Shown piece by piece: positions 44,121 to 52,642 of a stretch of DNA of 64,000 nt (the stretch's first letter is position 1; the number at the start of each line of letters is the position of its first letter). The translations under genes were made by a program, and so were the position numbers. The DNA lies in assembly GCA_900472785.1 (NCBI GenBank), contig UCJH01000020.1, forward strand, positions 182,096 through 246,095, given 5' to 3'. The notes under the pieces were generated by a model, which saw only the letters and a list, made by a program, of their open reading frames with translations, did not search any database and was not told where the DNA came from. Source of the stretch: Hyphomicrobiales bacterium. Lineage in GTDB: Bacteria > Pseudomonadota > Alphaproteobacteria > Rhizobiales > Rhizobiaceae.

Positions 44121-45347
44121 ATGATCACCGAAACGACCGCTGCTCCCTGTGGCGCGTATGCACCTGCCGTGCTGCCGCGCAACGAGGACCGTCCCGTCAT
44201 CCTTGTCACACCCGATCTGAACGAGATGCCGGATCGGTTAACCGAAACCGAATATGTGGTCAGGACAAACTATGCCGATGCGATCGCCAAGGCCGGTGGC
44301 GTTCCGCTGATCCTGCCCTATGAGGCCGCACACATCGCTGCAGCATTGGCAATTGCCGACGGGATCCTGTTGAGCGGCGCCCGTCCCGGTGCAGAAGTGG
44401 CCGATCGGCGCCGGCGTTTCGAGCGGCAGCTGGTCGAAGCGGCGTTGAAGGCCGGCAAGCCGCTTTTGGGCATATGCCACGGCATGCAGATGATCGGCGA
44501 ATACCTTGGCGGCGTACTGGTTTGCGAGTTGCCGCCCGGCTCGGGGTTTCATATTCCCAGGCCCGTGCCGGATGAACTCGCGCATGAGATTGTGATCGAG
44601 CCGGACAGCAGGCTTGCCGGCTGGGCCGGTGCGGACACGATACGGGTCAACAGCCTGCATCGTCACGTCTTGTCCGGTCACGGACGTTTTCGCGTCACCG
44701 CGCGCGCGCCGGATGGGGTTATCGAAGCTTTCGAGGGGGAAACCGAGGTTTTCTGCCTCGGCGTTCAATGGCATCCCGAATACCGCCTGACGGCATTCGA
44801 TGCGCAAATTCTCAAGGCGTTCGTCGATAGCGCCGAAGCCGCGGGCAGGCGACGGAACACCGGCCCGTCAAGCGGGGCCGATGCGATCCACGCGCGCCTG
44901 ACAGCACTTGGCCTGCGGCTGCCTGAAGCTTCGCCCCCGCCCGGCGCCTTTGTCGGCGCCGTTCGAGCCGGGAACATCGTGACGGTTTCGGGGCAGGTGC
45001 CGCTCGTGGACGGAAGGGTCTGGCAGACCGGGCAGCTGGGATCGGGCGTCACGATCGAGGAAGGACGTGACTGCGCGCGTTTCTGCCTTCTCAATGCATT
45101 GGCCCATCTGGAGCGTGCTGCCGGCGGATTCGGCAAGGTCCGCGGTTTTGTCCGGCTGGCGGGCTATGTCGCTGCCGGCGCGGATTTCAGCCGGCACGGC
45201 GCCGTCATCGATGCAGCCTCGGAATTGCTGCGCGATCTTTTCCCCGACCGCTGGGAGCATGCAAGGCTCGCCATCGGCGTTGCATCCTTGCCGCGCGGGG
45301 TTCCCGTGGAAATCGAATTGAGCGCGCTTGTGGAAGGCGAGGCTTGA
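44121..45347 (+). CDS. class I glutamine amidotransferase (PuuD-like) fused to a RidA-family domain
   Basis: Residues ~22-240 are a gamma-glutamyl-amide hydrolase of the PuuD type: PVILVTPDLN, GILLSGARPG, nucleophile Cys in LLGICHGMQMIGEYLGG, and the His-Glu pair in GVQWHPEY. Residues ~258-405 form a RidA/YjgF-like domain of the cd02199 type: GAVRAGNIVTVSGQVPLVDG, then LERAAGGFGKVRGFVRLAGY and ASLPRGVPVEIELSALVEG. Each part alone is common; the fusion is unusual. The hydrolase would release glutamate from a gamma-glutamyl amine, while the RidA domain could clear reactive enamine/imine products, perhaps from the oxidase encoded next. Frame is continuous with no indel sign. Confidence 0.88.
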   Translation: MITETTAAPCGAYAPAVLPRNEDRPVILVTPDLNEMPDRLTETEYVVRTNYADAIAKAGGVPLILPYEAAHIAAALAIADGILLSGARPGAEVADRRRRFERQLVEAALKAGKPLLGICHGMQMIGEYLGGVLVCELPPGSGFHIPRPVPDELAHEIVIEPDSRLAGWAGADTIRVNSLHRHVLSGHGRFRVTARAPDGVIEAFEGETEVFCLGVQWHPEYRLTAFDAQILKAFVDSAEAAGRRRNTGPSSGADAIHARLTALGLRLPEASPPPGAFVGAVRAGNIVTVSGQVPLVDGRVWQTGQLGSGVTIEEGRDCARFCLLNALAHLERAAGGFGKVRGFVRLAGYVAAGADFSRHGAVIDAASELLRDLFPDRWEHARLAIGVASLPRGVPVEIELSALVEGEA

Positions 45348-45348
45348 G

Positions 45349-46566
45349 ATGATGCGGGTCGCAGTGATCGGTGCCGGGGTCGTCGGCGTGTCCTCCGCCT
45401 ATCTGCTCGCCCGGGCAGGATATGACGTGACGCTCATCGATGCGGCGTCTGAGCCGGGAGGGGGAGCCAGCGCCGGCAATGCCGCCCAGCTGTCATGGGC
45501 TTATGGCGACGCGATGGCCTCTCCGGCCCTGTTTAGACATCTGCCGGCGATCGTCATGGGCCGCGATCCGGCATTCAGGATACGGTGGCAATTCGACGCG
45601 GAATTTCTGCTTTGGGGTCTTCGGTTTCTCGCCAACATGCCGTCCGGGCGATGGTGGAGCAACACCCGTGCCACCCTCGAGCTTGCCGACTTGTCCCGCC
45701 GCGAGTTCCATACGGTGCTTGCCGAAACAGGGATCGCCTTCGACTATCGGGCCGCGGGGAAACTGCATCTCTACCCGGATGCCCGGAGTTTTTCCGCGGC
45801 CGCATCTGCCGTTGCCCGAAAGACGGCCTTGGGTTTCGAGCAAACCATGCTGTCCCGTGCTGAAGCCGAGCAACTGGAGCCGGCTCTTTCAGGCTATCAG
45901 GGCGAGATTGCCGGGGCCGTTTATACGCCGGGCGACGCGCTGGGGGACGCTGCCGGCTTCTGTCGCCAGCTGACGTCGCACATGGTCCGGCAGCATCAGG
46001 TTTCTGTTCTGTTCGGCCGGACGGTCTCCGGATTTGTTTGCCGGGGTGATGCGCTTTCCGCGTTGAAATTCGCCGATCGGGAAGATCTTCCCGTCGATGC
46101 CGTTGTCGTGGCCGCCGGGCCGCAGATACGCGGTCTTGCCGCCGATCTTCCGGAGGCGCGGGCGATACGACCGGTTCGCGGCTATTCTCTGACGGTGCCC
46201 CGCAACGCTTCCGCGCCTGCAATCAGTCTCACGGATGTCCGCCGGAAGCTGGCATTCGCCTCCATCGGCGATCGATTCCGTGTCGCTGGCCTTGCCGACA
46301 TCGAGAAACCGGGAGCCGGCTTCGATACGGGCCGTTTTGACGTATTGAAACATGCGGCGTTCGATGTCCTGCCATCCGTTTTCGAGAATGCAACAGATAT
46401 AACGTGTTGGTCCGGTGAACGTCCGATGACGCCTTCCTCGCGCCCGATCATCGCTCCTTCGCGGCGTCTGCGCGGCGTTTACATCAATGCAGGGCACGGC
46501 ATGCTGGGATGGACACTGGCGATGGGGTCTGCGCGGCGTATCGTCGACCTGATATCCGAAGCCTAG
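45349..46566 (+). CDS. FAD-dependent amino-acid dehydrogenase/oxidase (DadA-like)
   Basis: The 405-residue DAO-fold flavoprotein starts with a dinucleotide-binding motif (VAVIGAGVVGVSSAYLLARAG) and GGGASAGNAAQLSWAYGDA, and ends with ERPMTPSSRPIIAP and GHGMLGWTLAMGSARRI, both DadA hallmarks. DadA deaminates D-amino acids to 2-oxo acids through imines. ATG 45349 follows the upstream stop by one base, so oxidase and hydrolase-RidA are coupled. It is followed by a convergent dehydrogenase. The true substrate may be any secondary or D-amine. Confidence 0.92.
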   Translation: MMRVAVIGAGVVGVSSAYLLARAGYDVTLIDAASEPGGGASAGNAAQLSWAYGDAMASPALFRHLPAIVMGRDPAFRIRWQFDAEFLLWGLRFLANMPSGRWWSNTRATLELADLSRREFHTVLAETGIAFDYRAAGKLHLYPDARSFSAAASAVARKTALGFEQTMLSRAEAEQLEPALSGYQGEIAGAVYTPGDALGDAAGFCRQLTSHMVRQHQVSVLFGRTVSGFVCRGDALSALKFADREDLPVDAVVVAAGPQIRGLAADLPEARAIRPVRGYSLTVPRNASAPAISLTDVRRKLAFASIGDRFRVAGLADIEKPGAGFDTGRFDVLKHAAFDVLPSVFENATDITCWSGERPMTPSSRPIIAPSRRLRGVYINAGHGMLGWTLAMGSARRIVDLISEA

Positions 46567-46643
46567 AGCCTTTCATTGTTAAACGGAAGTAGGCTGTGGT
46601 CGGTCGCGATCGGTTGCCGGCACGGTATGTGGCTCATCTCGCA

Positions 46644-47405
46644 TCAGACAACGGCTTCACCGCCATCGACCACGAGGATCTGGCCGGTCATGTAGGATGA
46701 GCGGTCGGAGACGAGGAAGAGGATCGATTCGGCGATTTCCTCGACCTGCGCCCAGCGTCCCATAGGCACTTTCTCGCGCACATAGGCTTCGATCGCATCC
46801 CGCCCGCCCATCTGGGCGATGAAGGGGCCATTGAACGGCGTATCGACCCAACCTGGGCAAAGCGCGTTCACGCGGATGCCGAACCGCGCATAATCGCCGG
46901 CCATCTGCCGTGTCATGGCGATGACGGCATGTTTGGTGGTGGTATAGGCGATCATTTCGCGGTCGTAGAGTACGCCGGAAGAGGATGAGGTGTTGAGGAC
47001 AACGCCGCGGCCTGCAGCTTTCATCGCCGGCATGGCAAAGCGGGCCGCCATGAAATGGGCGCGGACGTTGAGGCTCCACGAGAGATCGAAACCCTCGACC
47101 TCCACCTGTTCCAAATCACCGGCGATCTGCGCACCCGCGTGGTTGTGGAGAATGTCGATGCGACCATGGCGCTTCAGCACAGAGGCGATACCGGCCTCCA
47201 AGGAAATGTCGTCGGTGACGTCGAGGATCAGGCTTTCAGCACTTCCGCCGGCGTTGCGGATCAACTCCACGGTTTCGGCTGCGCCCGCAGCACTGCGGTC
47301 GGCGACGGCCACATGGGCGCCTTCGCGCGCCATGATCTGCGCACCCGCCCGGCCGATACCGGAACCGGCCCCGGTGACGATGGCGACCCGGTCTTTCAGG
47401 ATCAT
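46644..47405 (-). CDS. short-chain dehydrogenase/reductase (polyamine-type operon)
   Basis: This 253-residue classical SDR has VTGAGSGIGRAGA, a catalytic Ser in TSSSSG and YTTTKHAV (Tyr-x-x-x-Lys). The usual NNAG is NHAG here. The C-terminal MGRWAQVEEIAESILFLVSD and GQILVVDGG are standard. The start follows the permease stop by three bases, so it is the last gene of the polyamine-like ABC operon, where it may oxidise an imported substrate or product. Converges with the DadA-like gene. Confidence 0.93.
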   Translation of the reverse strand: MILKDRVAIVTGAGSGIGRAGAQIMAREGAHVAVADRSAAGAAETVELIRNAGGSAESLILDVTDDISLEAGIASVLKRHGRIDILHNHAGAQIAGDLEQVEVEGFDLSWSLNVRAHFMAARFAMPAMKAAGRGVVLNTSSSSGVLYDREMIAYTTTKHAVIAMTRQMAGDYARFGIRVNALCPGWVDTPFNGPFIAQMGGRDAIEAYVREKVPMGRWAQVEEIAESILFLVSDRSSYMTGQILVVDGGEAVV

Positions 47406-47408
47406 GGT

Positions 47409-48233
47409 CTACTCCCCGGTCTGCGTTTTTGTTGTCTTGTCCTGCATCAGCACGCGGGCAATGAGGATGAGCAGGAGTGACGCGACCAATACCATGGTGG
47501 CGATCGCGTTGATTTCCGGCGTCACGCCGCGGCGGATCGAGGCAAAGACGTAGATCGGCAGTGTCGTCTTCGAACCGGCGACGAAGAAGGCGACGATGAA
47601 ATCGTCGAACGAAAAGGTGAAGGCAAGCAGGAAGCCGGCGAGGACCGACGGCAGGATCTGCGGCAGGACGATCTGGCGGAAGGTGGTGAAGGGCGTCGCA
47701 TAGAGATCGCTCGAGGCTTCGACGATATCGCGGCCGAGGCTGGCGATGCGGGCCTTGACGATCATGGTGACCAGCGCCAGCGAGAACAGGCCGTGAGCGG
47801 CGATGATCGATCCATAGCCGAGGCCAAGTTGCGGCGGCTTGTCGCCGGGCCAGATCGAGGCGAGCGCTGGGTTGAGGAAGGAAAAGACCTCGACCAGCGC
47901 CACCAGCGTGGCAATGCCTATGACGACGCCGGGAACGACGATGGCGGCAGCAAACAGCCCGTCGAAGATGGCGCGGCCGCGACTGCTCAGGCGCTGCATG
48001 CCGAGCGCTGCCATCGTGCCGAAAATGGCGGCCAGCACGGCACTGGTGAAGGCAATCATCAGGCTGTTCTGCAGGGCGGTAATCAGGAACGTGTTTCCGA
48101 GCGCCTTGCCATACCACATGGTCGAGAAGCCGGTGAACTCGCTGGCGCTGCGTCCCGCGTTGAACGAGAACAGCACGACCAGCGCGATCGGCGCATAGAG
48201 GAACAGATAGACAAAGGTGACGAGCGCGCGCAT
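47409..48233 (-). CDS. ABC transporter permease, PotC type
   Basis: From ATG 48233 the protein has 274 residues and about six membrane segments, with contact loop EASSDLYATPFTTFRQIVLP. The start overlaps the stop of the preceding permease as TGATG. A long open frame extends upstream in the same phase to 49034, but it only shadows the other permease. It belongs to the spermidine/putrescine/opine-type permease family. Confidence 0.92.
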   Translation of the reverse strand: MRALVTFVYLFLYAPIALVVLFSFNAGRSASEFTGFSTMWYGKALGNTFLITALQNSLMIAFTSAVLAAIFGTMAALGMQRLSSRGRAIFDGLFAAAIVVPGVVIGIATLVALVEVFSFLNPALASIWPGDKPPQLGLGYGSIIAAHGLFSLALVTMIVKARIASLGRDIVEASSDLYATPFTTFRQIVLPQILPSVLAGFLLAFTFSFDDFIVAFFVAGSKTTLPIYVFASIRRGVTPEINAIATMVLVASLLLILIARVLMQDKTTKTQTGE

Positions 48234-49099
48234 CAGACGAGATCCACCTGTCTCGAGCCGGAGACTTTCCAGGCGATCCGCATGGCGACGCTGAGCACGA
48301 TCACCACGACGACAACAAGCGTCACGGCGATCGCCGAGCCGAAGGGCCAATTGCGCGACTGCAGGAAGAGATCGACCAGCGCATTGCCGATGAAGAACAC
48401 CTTGCCACCGCCAAGCAGCTGCGGGATCAGATATTCGCCGAGCAGCAGGATGGTGACGAGCGCCACCCCTGTCATGACGCCGGGCAGCGACAGCGGCAAG
48501 GTAACGCCGAAGAACGTCGAGACGGGCTTTGCGCCGAGATCGGCGGAGGCTTCCAGCAGGCGGCGGTCGAGCTTTTCGAGGCTGACATAGATCGGCATGA
48601 TCATGAGCGGCAGATAGCCATAGACGATGCCGAGCAGCACGGCGCCGGGCGTGTTGAGCAGACGCACGTCCTCGATGCCGATCATGCCCAGCAGATTGGG
48701 AATGCCGCGCGAGCCGAGGATGTACATCCAGGCATAGGTGCGCACGAGCAGGCTCGTCCAGAAGGGCACGACGACCAGAGAGACCAGCACCAGCCGGTAT
48801 TTCGGATTGGACTTGATGGCGAGGTAGTAGGCAACGGGGTAGGCGACGATCAGGCAGAGGAAGGCACCGATCGGCGCGATCATCAGCGTGTTCCAGAAGG
48901 CTGCCGCCCGCGAGGGAAGATTGGCGAACTGGGCAAAGGTGAAGGCGGCCTGGTACCCGCCCTCCGGTGCCCGTTCGCCAAAGGCGAAGACCACCATGGC
49001 CATGAACGGCAGGACGAGAAAGACGAACAGCCACAGGCCGGCCGGCGCGACAAGCGCGGCAGTCGTCAGCTGTCGTTTTCTGTCCGGGGCGAGGGGCAT
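48233..49099 (-). CDS. ABC transporter permease, PotB type
   Basis: The 288-residue permease has a first membrane segment at about 16-38 and an EAA-like loop (EASADLGAKPVSTFFGVTLP). Its last base overlaps the next permease start (TGATG). The preceding intergenic space holds a 117-bp palindromic repeat between it and the binding-protein gene. Family members import polyamines or related amines. Confidence 0.93.
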   Translation of the reverse strand: MPLAPDRKRQLTTAALVAPAGLWLFVFLVLPFMAMVVFAFGERAPEGGYQAAFTFAQFANLPSRAAAFWNTLMIAPIGAFLCLIVAYPVAYYLAIKSNPKYRLVLVSLVVVPFWTSLLVRTYAWMYILGSRGIPNLLGMIGIEDVRLLNTPGAVLLGIVYGYLPLMIMPIYVSLEKLDRRLLEASADLGAKPVSTFFGVTLPLSLPGVMTGVALVTILLLGEYLIPQLLGGGKVFFIGNALVDLFLQSRNWPFGSAIAVTLVVVVVIVLSVAMRIAWKVSGSRQVDLV

Positions 49100-49148
49100 G
49101 GAAGCATTGTCCTGTTGGTGCAGAAGGCTGCGATAAGGCTCGGATATG

Positions 49149-49265
49149 ATCTCCCCGCTTGAGAGGGAGATGTCGGCTTTGCCGACAGAGGGGGTAGGCT
49201 ACCTCGAGTTCGGGGCTGGCTTACCCCCTCTGTCACTTCGTGACATCTCCCCCTCAAGGGGAGAT
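49149..49265. repeat. RIME-like rhizobial palindromic repeat
   Basis: The 117-bp element begins ATCTCCCC and ends GGGGAGAT. Its left arm, with GAGGGAGATGTC and GACAGAGGGGGTA, is largely the inverse complement of the right arm, with TACCCCCTCTGTC and GACATCTCCC. Each arm also contains its own small stem. Sequences of this kind are abundant between genes in rhizobial and agrobacterial genomes. It sits inside the operon between the binding-protein and permease genes, where the RNA could form a large stem. Confidence 0.75.
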
Positions 49266-49276
49266 AAACTGTGGCA

Positions 49277-50437
49277 TCAAGCCGACTTGAAGCGGGCCAT
49301 AAGCTCGGCGCGCGCCGGATCCGTCAGCGTCACGGCGGCGCCGAATTCCAGCTTGGTGAGCGAAGCTTCGTCCGGGTAGACGATCTTGTTCGACGTAACG
49401 TCGGCCGGAAGCAACGCCAATACGCGGCTGTCTGTCGTCGGCGCGCCGTTGGCGATGTGTTCCTTGACAGCATTTGCCGGTGTCATCAGGTAGTCGAGCA
49501 GGGCGTAGCCGGCAGGCTTGTTGGCTGCGCTCTTCGGGATGGCGTAAAAGTCGGTCCAGATCTCGCCGCCGTCCGTACCGAGGATATAGGCGATCTCCGG
49601 CATGTCGCGGTTGAGCTGGGCGCCGTCATTGGTCCAGCACATGGTCATCCACGCATCGGTGGCGCGCATGCCCGGCTGGTAGTCGCTGTTGATGCCGTAG
49701 AGATGTGGCTTGACCTTGATCAGCAGTTCCTCGGCCTTGGCGAGTTCCTCCGGCTTGATCGAGTTGAAGGAATAGCCGAGCGAGACGAGCGCGCTGCCGA
49801 TCGTGGTCAGCTGGTAGTCGTGGACCATGGCGCGGCCGTCGGCCTCGGTCATGGCGACCTCAAAGAAGTCCTTCCATGACGTGATCTTGGTCTTGATCTT
49901 GGAGGTGTTGACGGCCATGCCGGTCGTGCCCCAGTTCTTCGGCAGGGCATAGGTCTTGGCGTCGATAGCACCTTCGGAGGTAAAGCGCGCCGATTGCGAG
50001 GCCTGCGAGAAGGCCGGCAGCTTGGACATATCGAGCGGATCGATCAGGCCGAGCTTCACATAGGTCGAGATCGTGTAGTTGGTCGGGACAAAGAGGTCCC
50101 AGCCGGTGCCGCCGGCCTGCAGCTTCGCAAGCATTTCCTCGTTCGATCCGAACACATTGACCTCGACGGCAACGCCGGTCGCCGCCGTGAAGGCTTCGAA
50201 GGTTGCCGGGTCGTGGTAGTTCGGCCAGGTGGCGAGCGACATGGTCGTGCCGAGGTCTTGCGCATAGGCGGCGGAATTGAACAGGCCGGGCTGGCGGGCC
50301 AGCACCGCGGTCGCAAGTCCAAGCCCGGTGACGCCGAGGAAATGGCGGCGGGTAACCGAGCCGCGCTTCAGGCGCATCCATTCATCAGTGAGGTTTTCAG
50401 CAGTGATCGGGGCATTTTCTCTGTACCACTTTGTCAT
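49277..50437 (-). CDS. ABC transporter substrate-binding protein, PotD type, twin-arginine signal
   Basis: This 386-residue family 1/PotD-like binding protein has a long N-terminus with a twin-arginine motif (TRRHFLGV, about residue 30) and a hydrophobic segment ending in AYAQD, suggesting export folded through Tat. The mature domain shows TWPNYHDPATFEAFTAATG, GSNEEMLAKLQAGGTGWDL and WTDFYAIPKSAANKPAGYAL, as in spermidine/putrescine-binding relatives. The gene follows the ATPase gene by 41 bases. The ligand may be a polyamine or another small cation; not provable here. Confidence 0.92.
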   Translation of the reverse strand: MTKWYRENAPITAENLTDEWMRLKRGSVTRRHFLGVTGLGLATAVLARQPGLFNSAAYAQDLGTTMSLATWPNYHDPATFEAFTAATGVAVEVNVFGSNEEMLAKLQAGGTGWDLFVPTNYTISTYVKLGLIDPLDMSKLPAFSQASQSARFTSEGAIDAKTYALPKNWGTTGMAVNTSKIKTKITSWKDFFEVAMTEADGRAMVHDYQLTTIGSALVSLGYSFNSIKPEELAKAEELLIKVKPHLYGINSDYQPGMRATDAWMTMCWTNDGAQLNRDMPEIAYILGTDGGEIWTDFYAIPKSAANKPAGYALLDYLMTPANAVKEHIANGAPTTDSRVLALLPADVTSNKIVYPDEASLTKLEFGAAVTLTDPARAELMARFKSA

Positions 50438-50478
50438 GACTGTGTTCCCTTTTTTGTCTTGACGTGTACGGCCGTTCC

Positions 50479-51561
50479 TCAGGCCGGAAAAACATGCACT
50501 TTGCCGGGGTCGAAGGTGAGCACGACCCGTTCGCCCGGTTCGACGAGGTCGCTTTCCTGCACGCTGCGCCGGTCGGCCGTGACGAGGAAATCGCCCAAGC
50601 CATCGACGCTGATCTGGTATTCGGCCGTGGAGCCGAGGAAGATGCGGTGGGTGACGGTGCCAGCAAGCACACCGCCGTCTCTGCCTGCCTGCCGCGCAAG
50701 CTCGATAGCTTCCGGACGCAGCGCCACGGTCGCAACGCCGGGCTTCAAGCCGGATCCGGCCGGAAGCGCCGTGCCGTTCGACAGGCGCAGCGTCGCCCCG
50801 TCAGCCTCGACCGTCGCCATGATGCGGTTGGTCTTTCCGACGAAATCGGCAACAAAGAGATCGGCGGGCTTGTCGTAGACGTCCTGCGGCTTGGCCATCT
50901 GGACGATCCGCCCAGCATTCATCACGCAGACCATGTCGCTCATCGACAGGGCCTCTTCCTGGTCATGGGTGACGAGCACGAAGGTGATGCCGAGTTCTCG
51001 CTGCAGGGTTTGAAGCTCGATCTGCATGGCCGTGCGCAGTTTCTTGTCGAGGGCCGCCAGGGGCTCGTCGAGCAGGAGCACCGACGGCTTGTTGACGATG
51101 GCGCGGGCGAGCGCCACGCGCTGCTGCTGGCCGCCGGACATTTCATGGATACGACGTTTCTCGAAGCCGCCGAGGCGGACCATCTCCAGCGCTTGGCGCG
51201 CGCGGGCGGAAATCTCGGATGACGCCAGCTTCGGCCGTGCCTGTTTCAGGCCATAGGCGACGTTCTGCTCGACATCGAAATGCGGGAAGAGCGCGTAGTG
51301 CTGGAATACCATGTTGACGGCGCGGCGGTAGGGCGGCACGCCGTTCATCTCGCGGCCGTCGATCAGCACGGTGCCTTCGCTCGGCTGCTCGAAACCGCCG
51401 ATCATTCGAAGGCATGTCGTCTTGCCGCAGCCGGAGGGGCCAAGCAGCGCCACGAAGGCGCCCTTGGGCACGGTCAGGTTGATGTCCGTCACGGCGGTCA
51501 CGCTGCCATAGCGCTTGGTGACCGAACGGAACTCGATGTCGTTCGCTGAAGCGGCTGTCAC
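50479..51561 (-). CDS. ABC transporter ATP-binding protein, PotA type
   Basis: This 360-residue ATPase is first in its operon. It has Walker A GPSGCGKTT, Q-loop FQHYALFPHFDVEQN, signature MSGGQQQR, Walker B VLLLDEP, THDQ and a TOBE_2 region (VALRPEAIEL; GSTAEYQISVDG). It diverges from the LuxR-type regulator (51761), with a candidate operator between them. It should energise the two permeases downstream. Confidence 0.94.
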   Translation of the reverse strand: MTAASANDIEFRSVTKRYGSVTAVTDINLTVPKGAFVALLGPSGCGKTTCLRMIGGFEQPSEGTVLIDGREMNGVPPYRRAVNMVFQHYALFPHFDVEQNVAYGLKQARPKLASSEISARARQALEMVRLGGFEKRRIHEMSGGQQQRVALARAIVNKPSVLLLDEPLAALDKKLRTAMQIELQTLQRELGITFVLVTHDQEEALSMSDMVCVMNAGRIVQMAKPQDVYDKPADLFVADFVGKTNRIMATVEADGATLRLSNGTALPAGSGLKPGVATVALRPEAIELARQAGRDGGVLAGTVTHRIFLGSTAEYQISVDGLGDFLVTADRRSVQESDLVEPGERVVLTFDPGKVHVFPA

Positions 51562-51666
51562 GTCTCAAATTCCCCGCGGCTGTTTTTCAGAATACCGGGC
51601 GATCCTGCGACTGCCCCGTTTCTCACCGTCTGTTATCAACCTATTCAAGCAGGCTGTTTGCGGTAT

Positions 51667-51684
51667 ATACCCCGAAAGAGGTAT
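51667..51684. promoter_or_regulatory. candidate operator in the LuxR/ABC divergent promoter
   Basis: ATACCCC-GAAA-GAGGTAT is an 18-bp near-perfect inverted repeat (one mismatched pair) in the ~200-base space between the PotA-type gene and the LuxR-type gene. LuxR solos bind such dyads. Position 77 bases before the regulator start is suitable for control of both directions. No proof beyond symmetry and place. Confidence 0.45.
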
Positions 51685-51760
51685 TTCAAGACGTTTGCGG
51701 CTGTGGAAGGTGTATATCTCGCAGGGAATTGCCATTCTTTTTCGCAGAATCTGGGATTAC

Positions 51761-52564
51761 ATGGGCATTGATCTGGAAGGATTGTTCAGGGCGATCGGGC
51801 CGATAATCGGTGCCGGCAACATCGGCGACGAAGAGGCGGGCGGCGTCTTCTGCGCGCTGATGCGGTCGCTGGCGACGTTTGATTATGCCGTGATCTTCGC
51901 CTACCGGGAGAAAGAGCGGCCGATCGACCTCTACAGCACCTTCACACCCGAAGAACATCTCGTCTTCGTCAGTCTCTACCAGGCCGGGCCGTTCCTGCTC
52001 GATCCATTCTATCACGCCGCCCGCGAGCCGAAGCCGGGTGTCTGGCGCATGCGCGAGCTTGCCCCGGATCGGTTTTTCTCCAGCGAATATTTCCGCAGTT
52101 ACTATACGCAGACGGGGCTGGCGGAGGAAATCGGGTTCTTCATTGCAATGGAAGAGGGCATAACCGTCGTCCTGTCTTTGATGCGGCGGGAAGGTTCAGG
52201 CGTCTTCTCCGGGGCAGATTTCGCTCTTTTGAAAAAGGCCGAACCAATGGTCGCCGGTCTCGTCCATCATGCCTGGCCGGATCTCGGGCGGCGTTTCGAC
52301 GTAGCACGCGCGAAGAGCATCAACGGTGGACGCAAACCGACCCATCCGGCTGCCGACCGGGTGTGGCGCAATCTCAACCTGACGGAACGGGAGGCCTCGA
52401 TCATCGAACTGGTTCTACAGGGCCACTCGTCGGAATCGATCGGTCTTCGGCTCGGCATATCCACCGGAACCGTGAAGGTTCACCGCCGCAACGTTTATCG
52501 CAAGCTCGGCATTTCCTCGCAGACGCAGCTGTTGTCGATCTACCTGAAGAACCTGGGGCAGTAG
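51761..52564 (+). CDS. LuxR-family transcriptional regulator (solo)
   Basis: From ATG 51761 the gene encodes 267 residues: an N-terminal region without a receiver domain (DYAVIFAYREKERPIDLYST) and a C-terminal LuxR helix-turn-helix (LTEREASIIELVLQGHSSES, then GTVKVHRRNVYRKLGI). Longer in-frame starts exist back to 51515 but cross the divergent promoter. There is no autoinducer synthase nearby. It likely regulates the divergent polyamine-type ABC operon, responding to a small molecule or stress signal. Confidence 0.88.
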   Translation: MGIDLEGLFRAIGPIIGAGNIGDEEAGGVFCALMRSLATFDYAVIFAYREKERPIDLYSTFTPEEHLVFVSLYQAGPFLLDPFYHAAREPKPGVWRMRELAPDRFFSSEYFRSYYTQTGLAEEIGFFIAMEEGITVVLSLMRREGSGVFSGADFALLKKAEPMVAGLVHHAWPDLGRRFDVARAKSINGGRKPTHPAADRVWRNLNLTEREASIIELVLQGHSSESIGLRLGISTGTVKVHRRNVYRKLGISSQTQLLSIYLKNLGQ

Positions 52565-52642
52565 GAAAACCTGTGGTCGATATGGCTTTGATCGGATGTC
52601 GGATCGCCACATAACCCGCTGAGCGAAAAAGCAGCCCTAACC

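Noticed and set aside
47409..49034. 541-codon minus-strand frame as one large permease
   Set aside because: Only the part from 48233 encodes membrane segments; the upstream part shadows the PotB-type permease in another frame.
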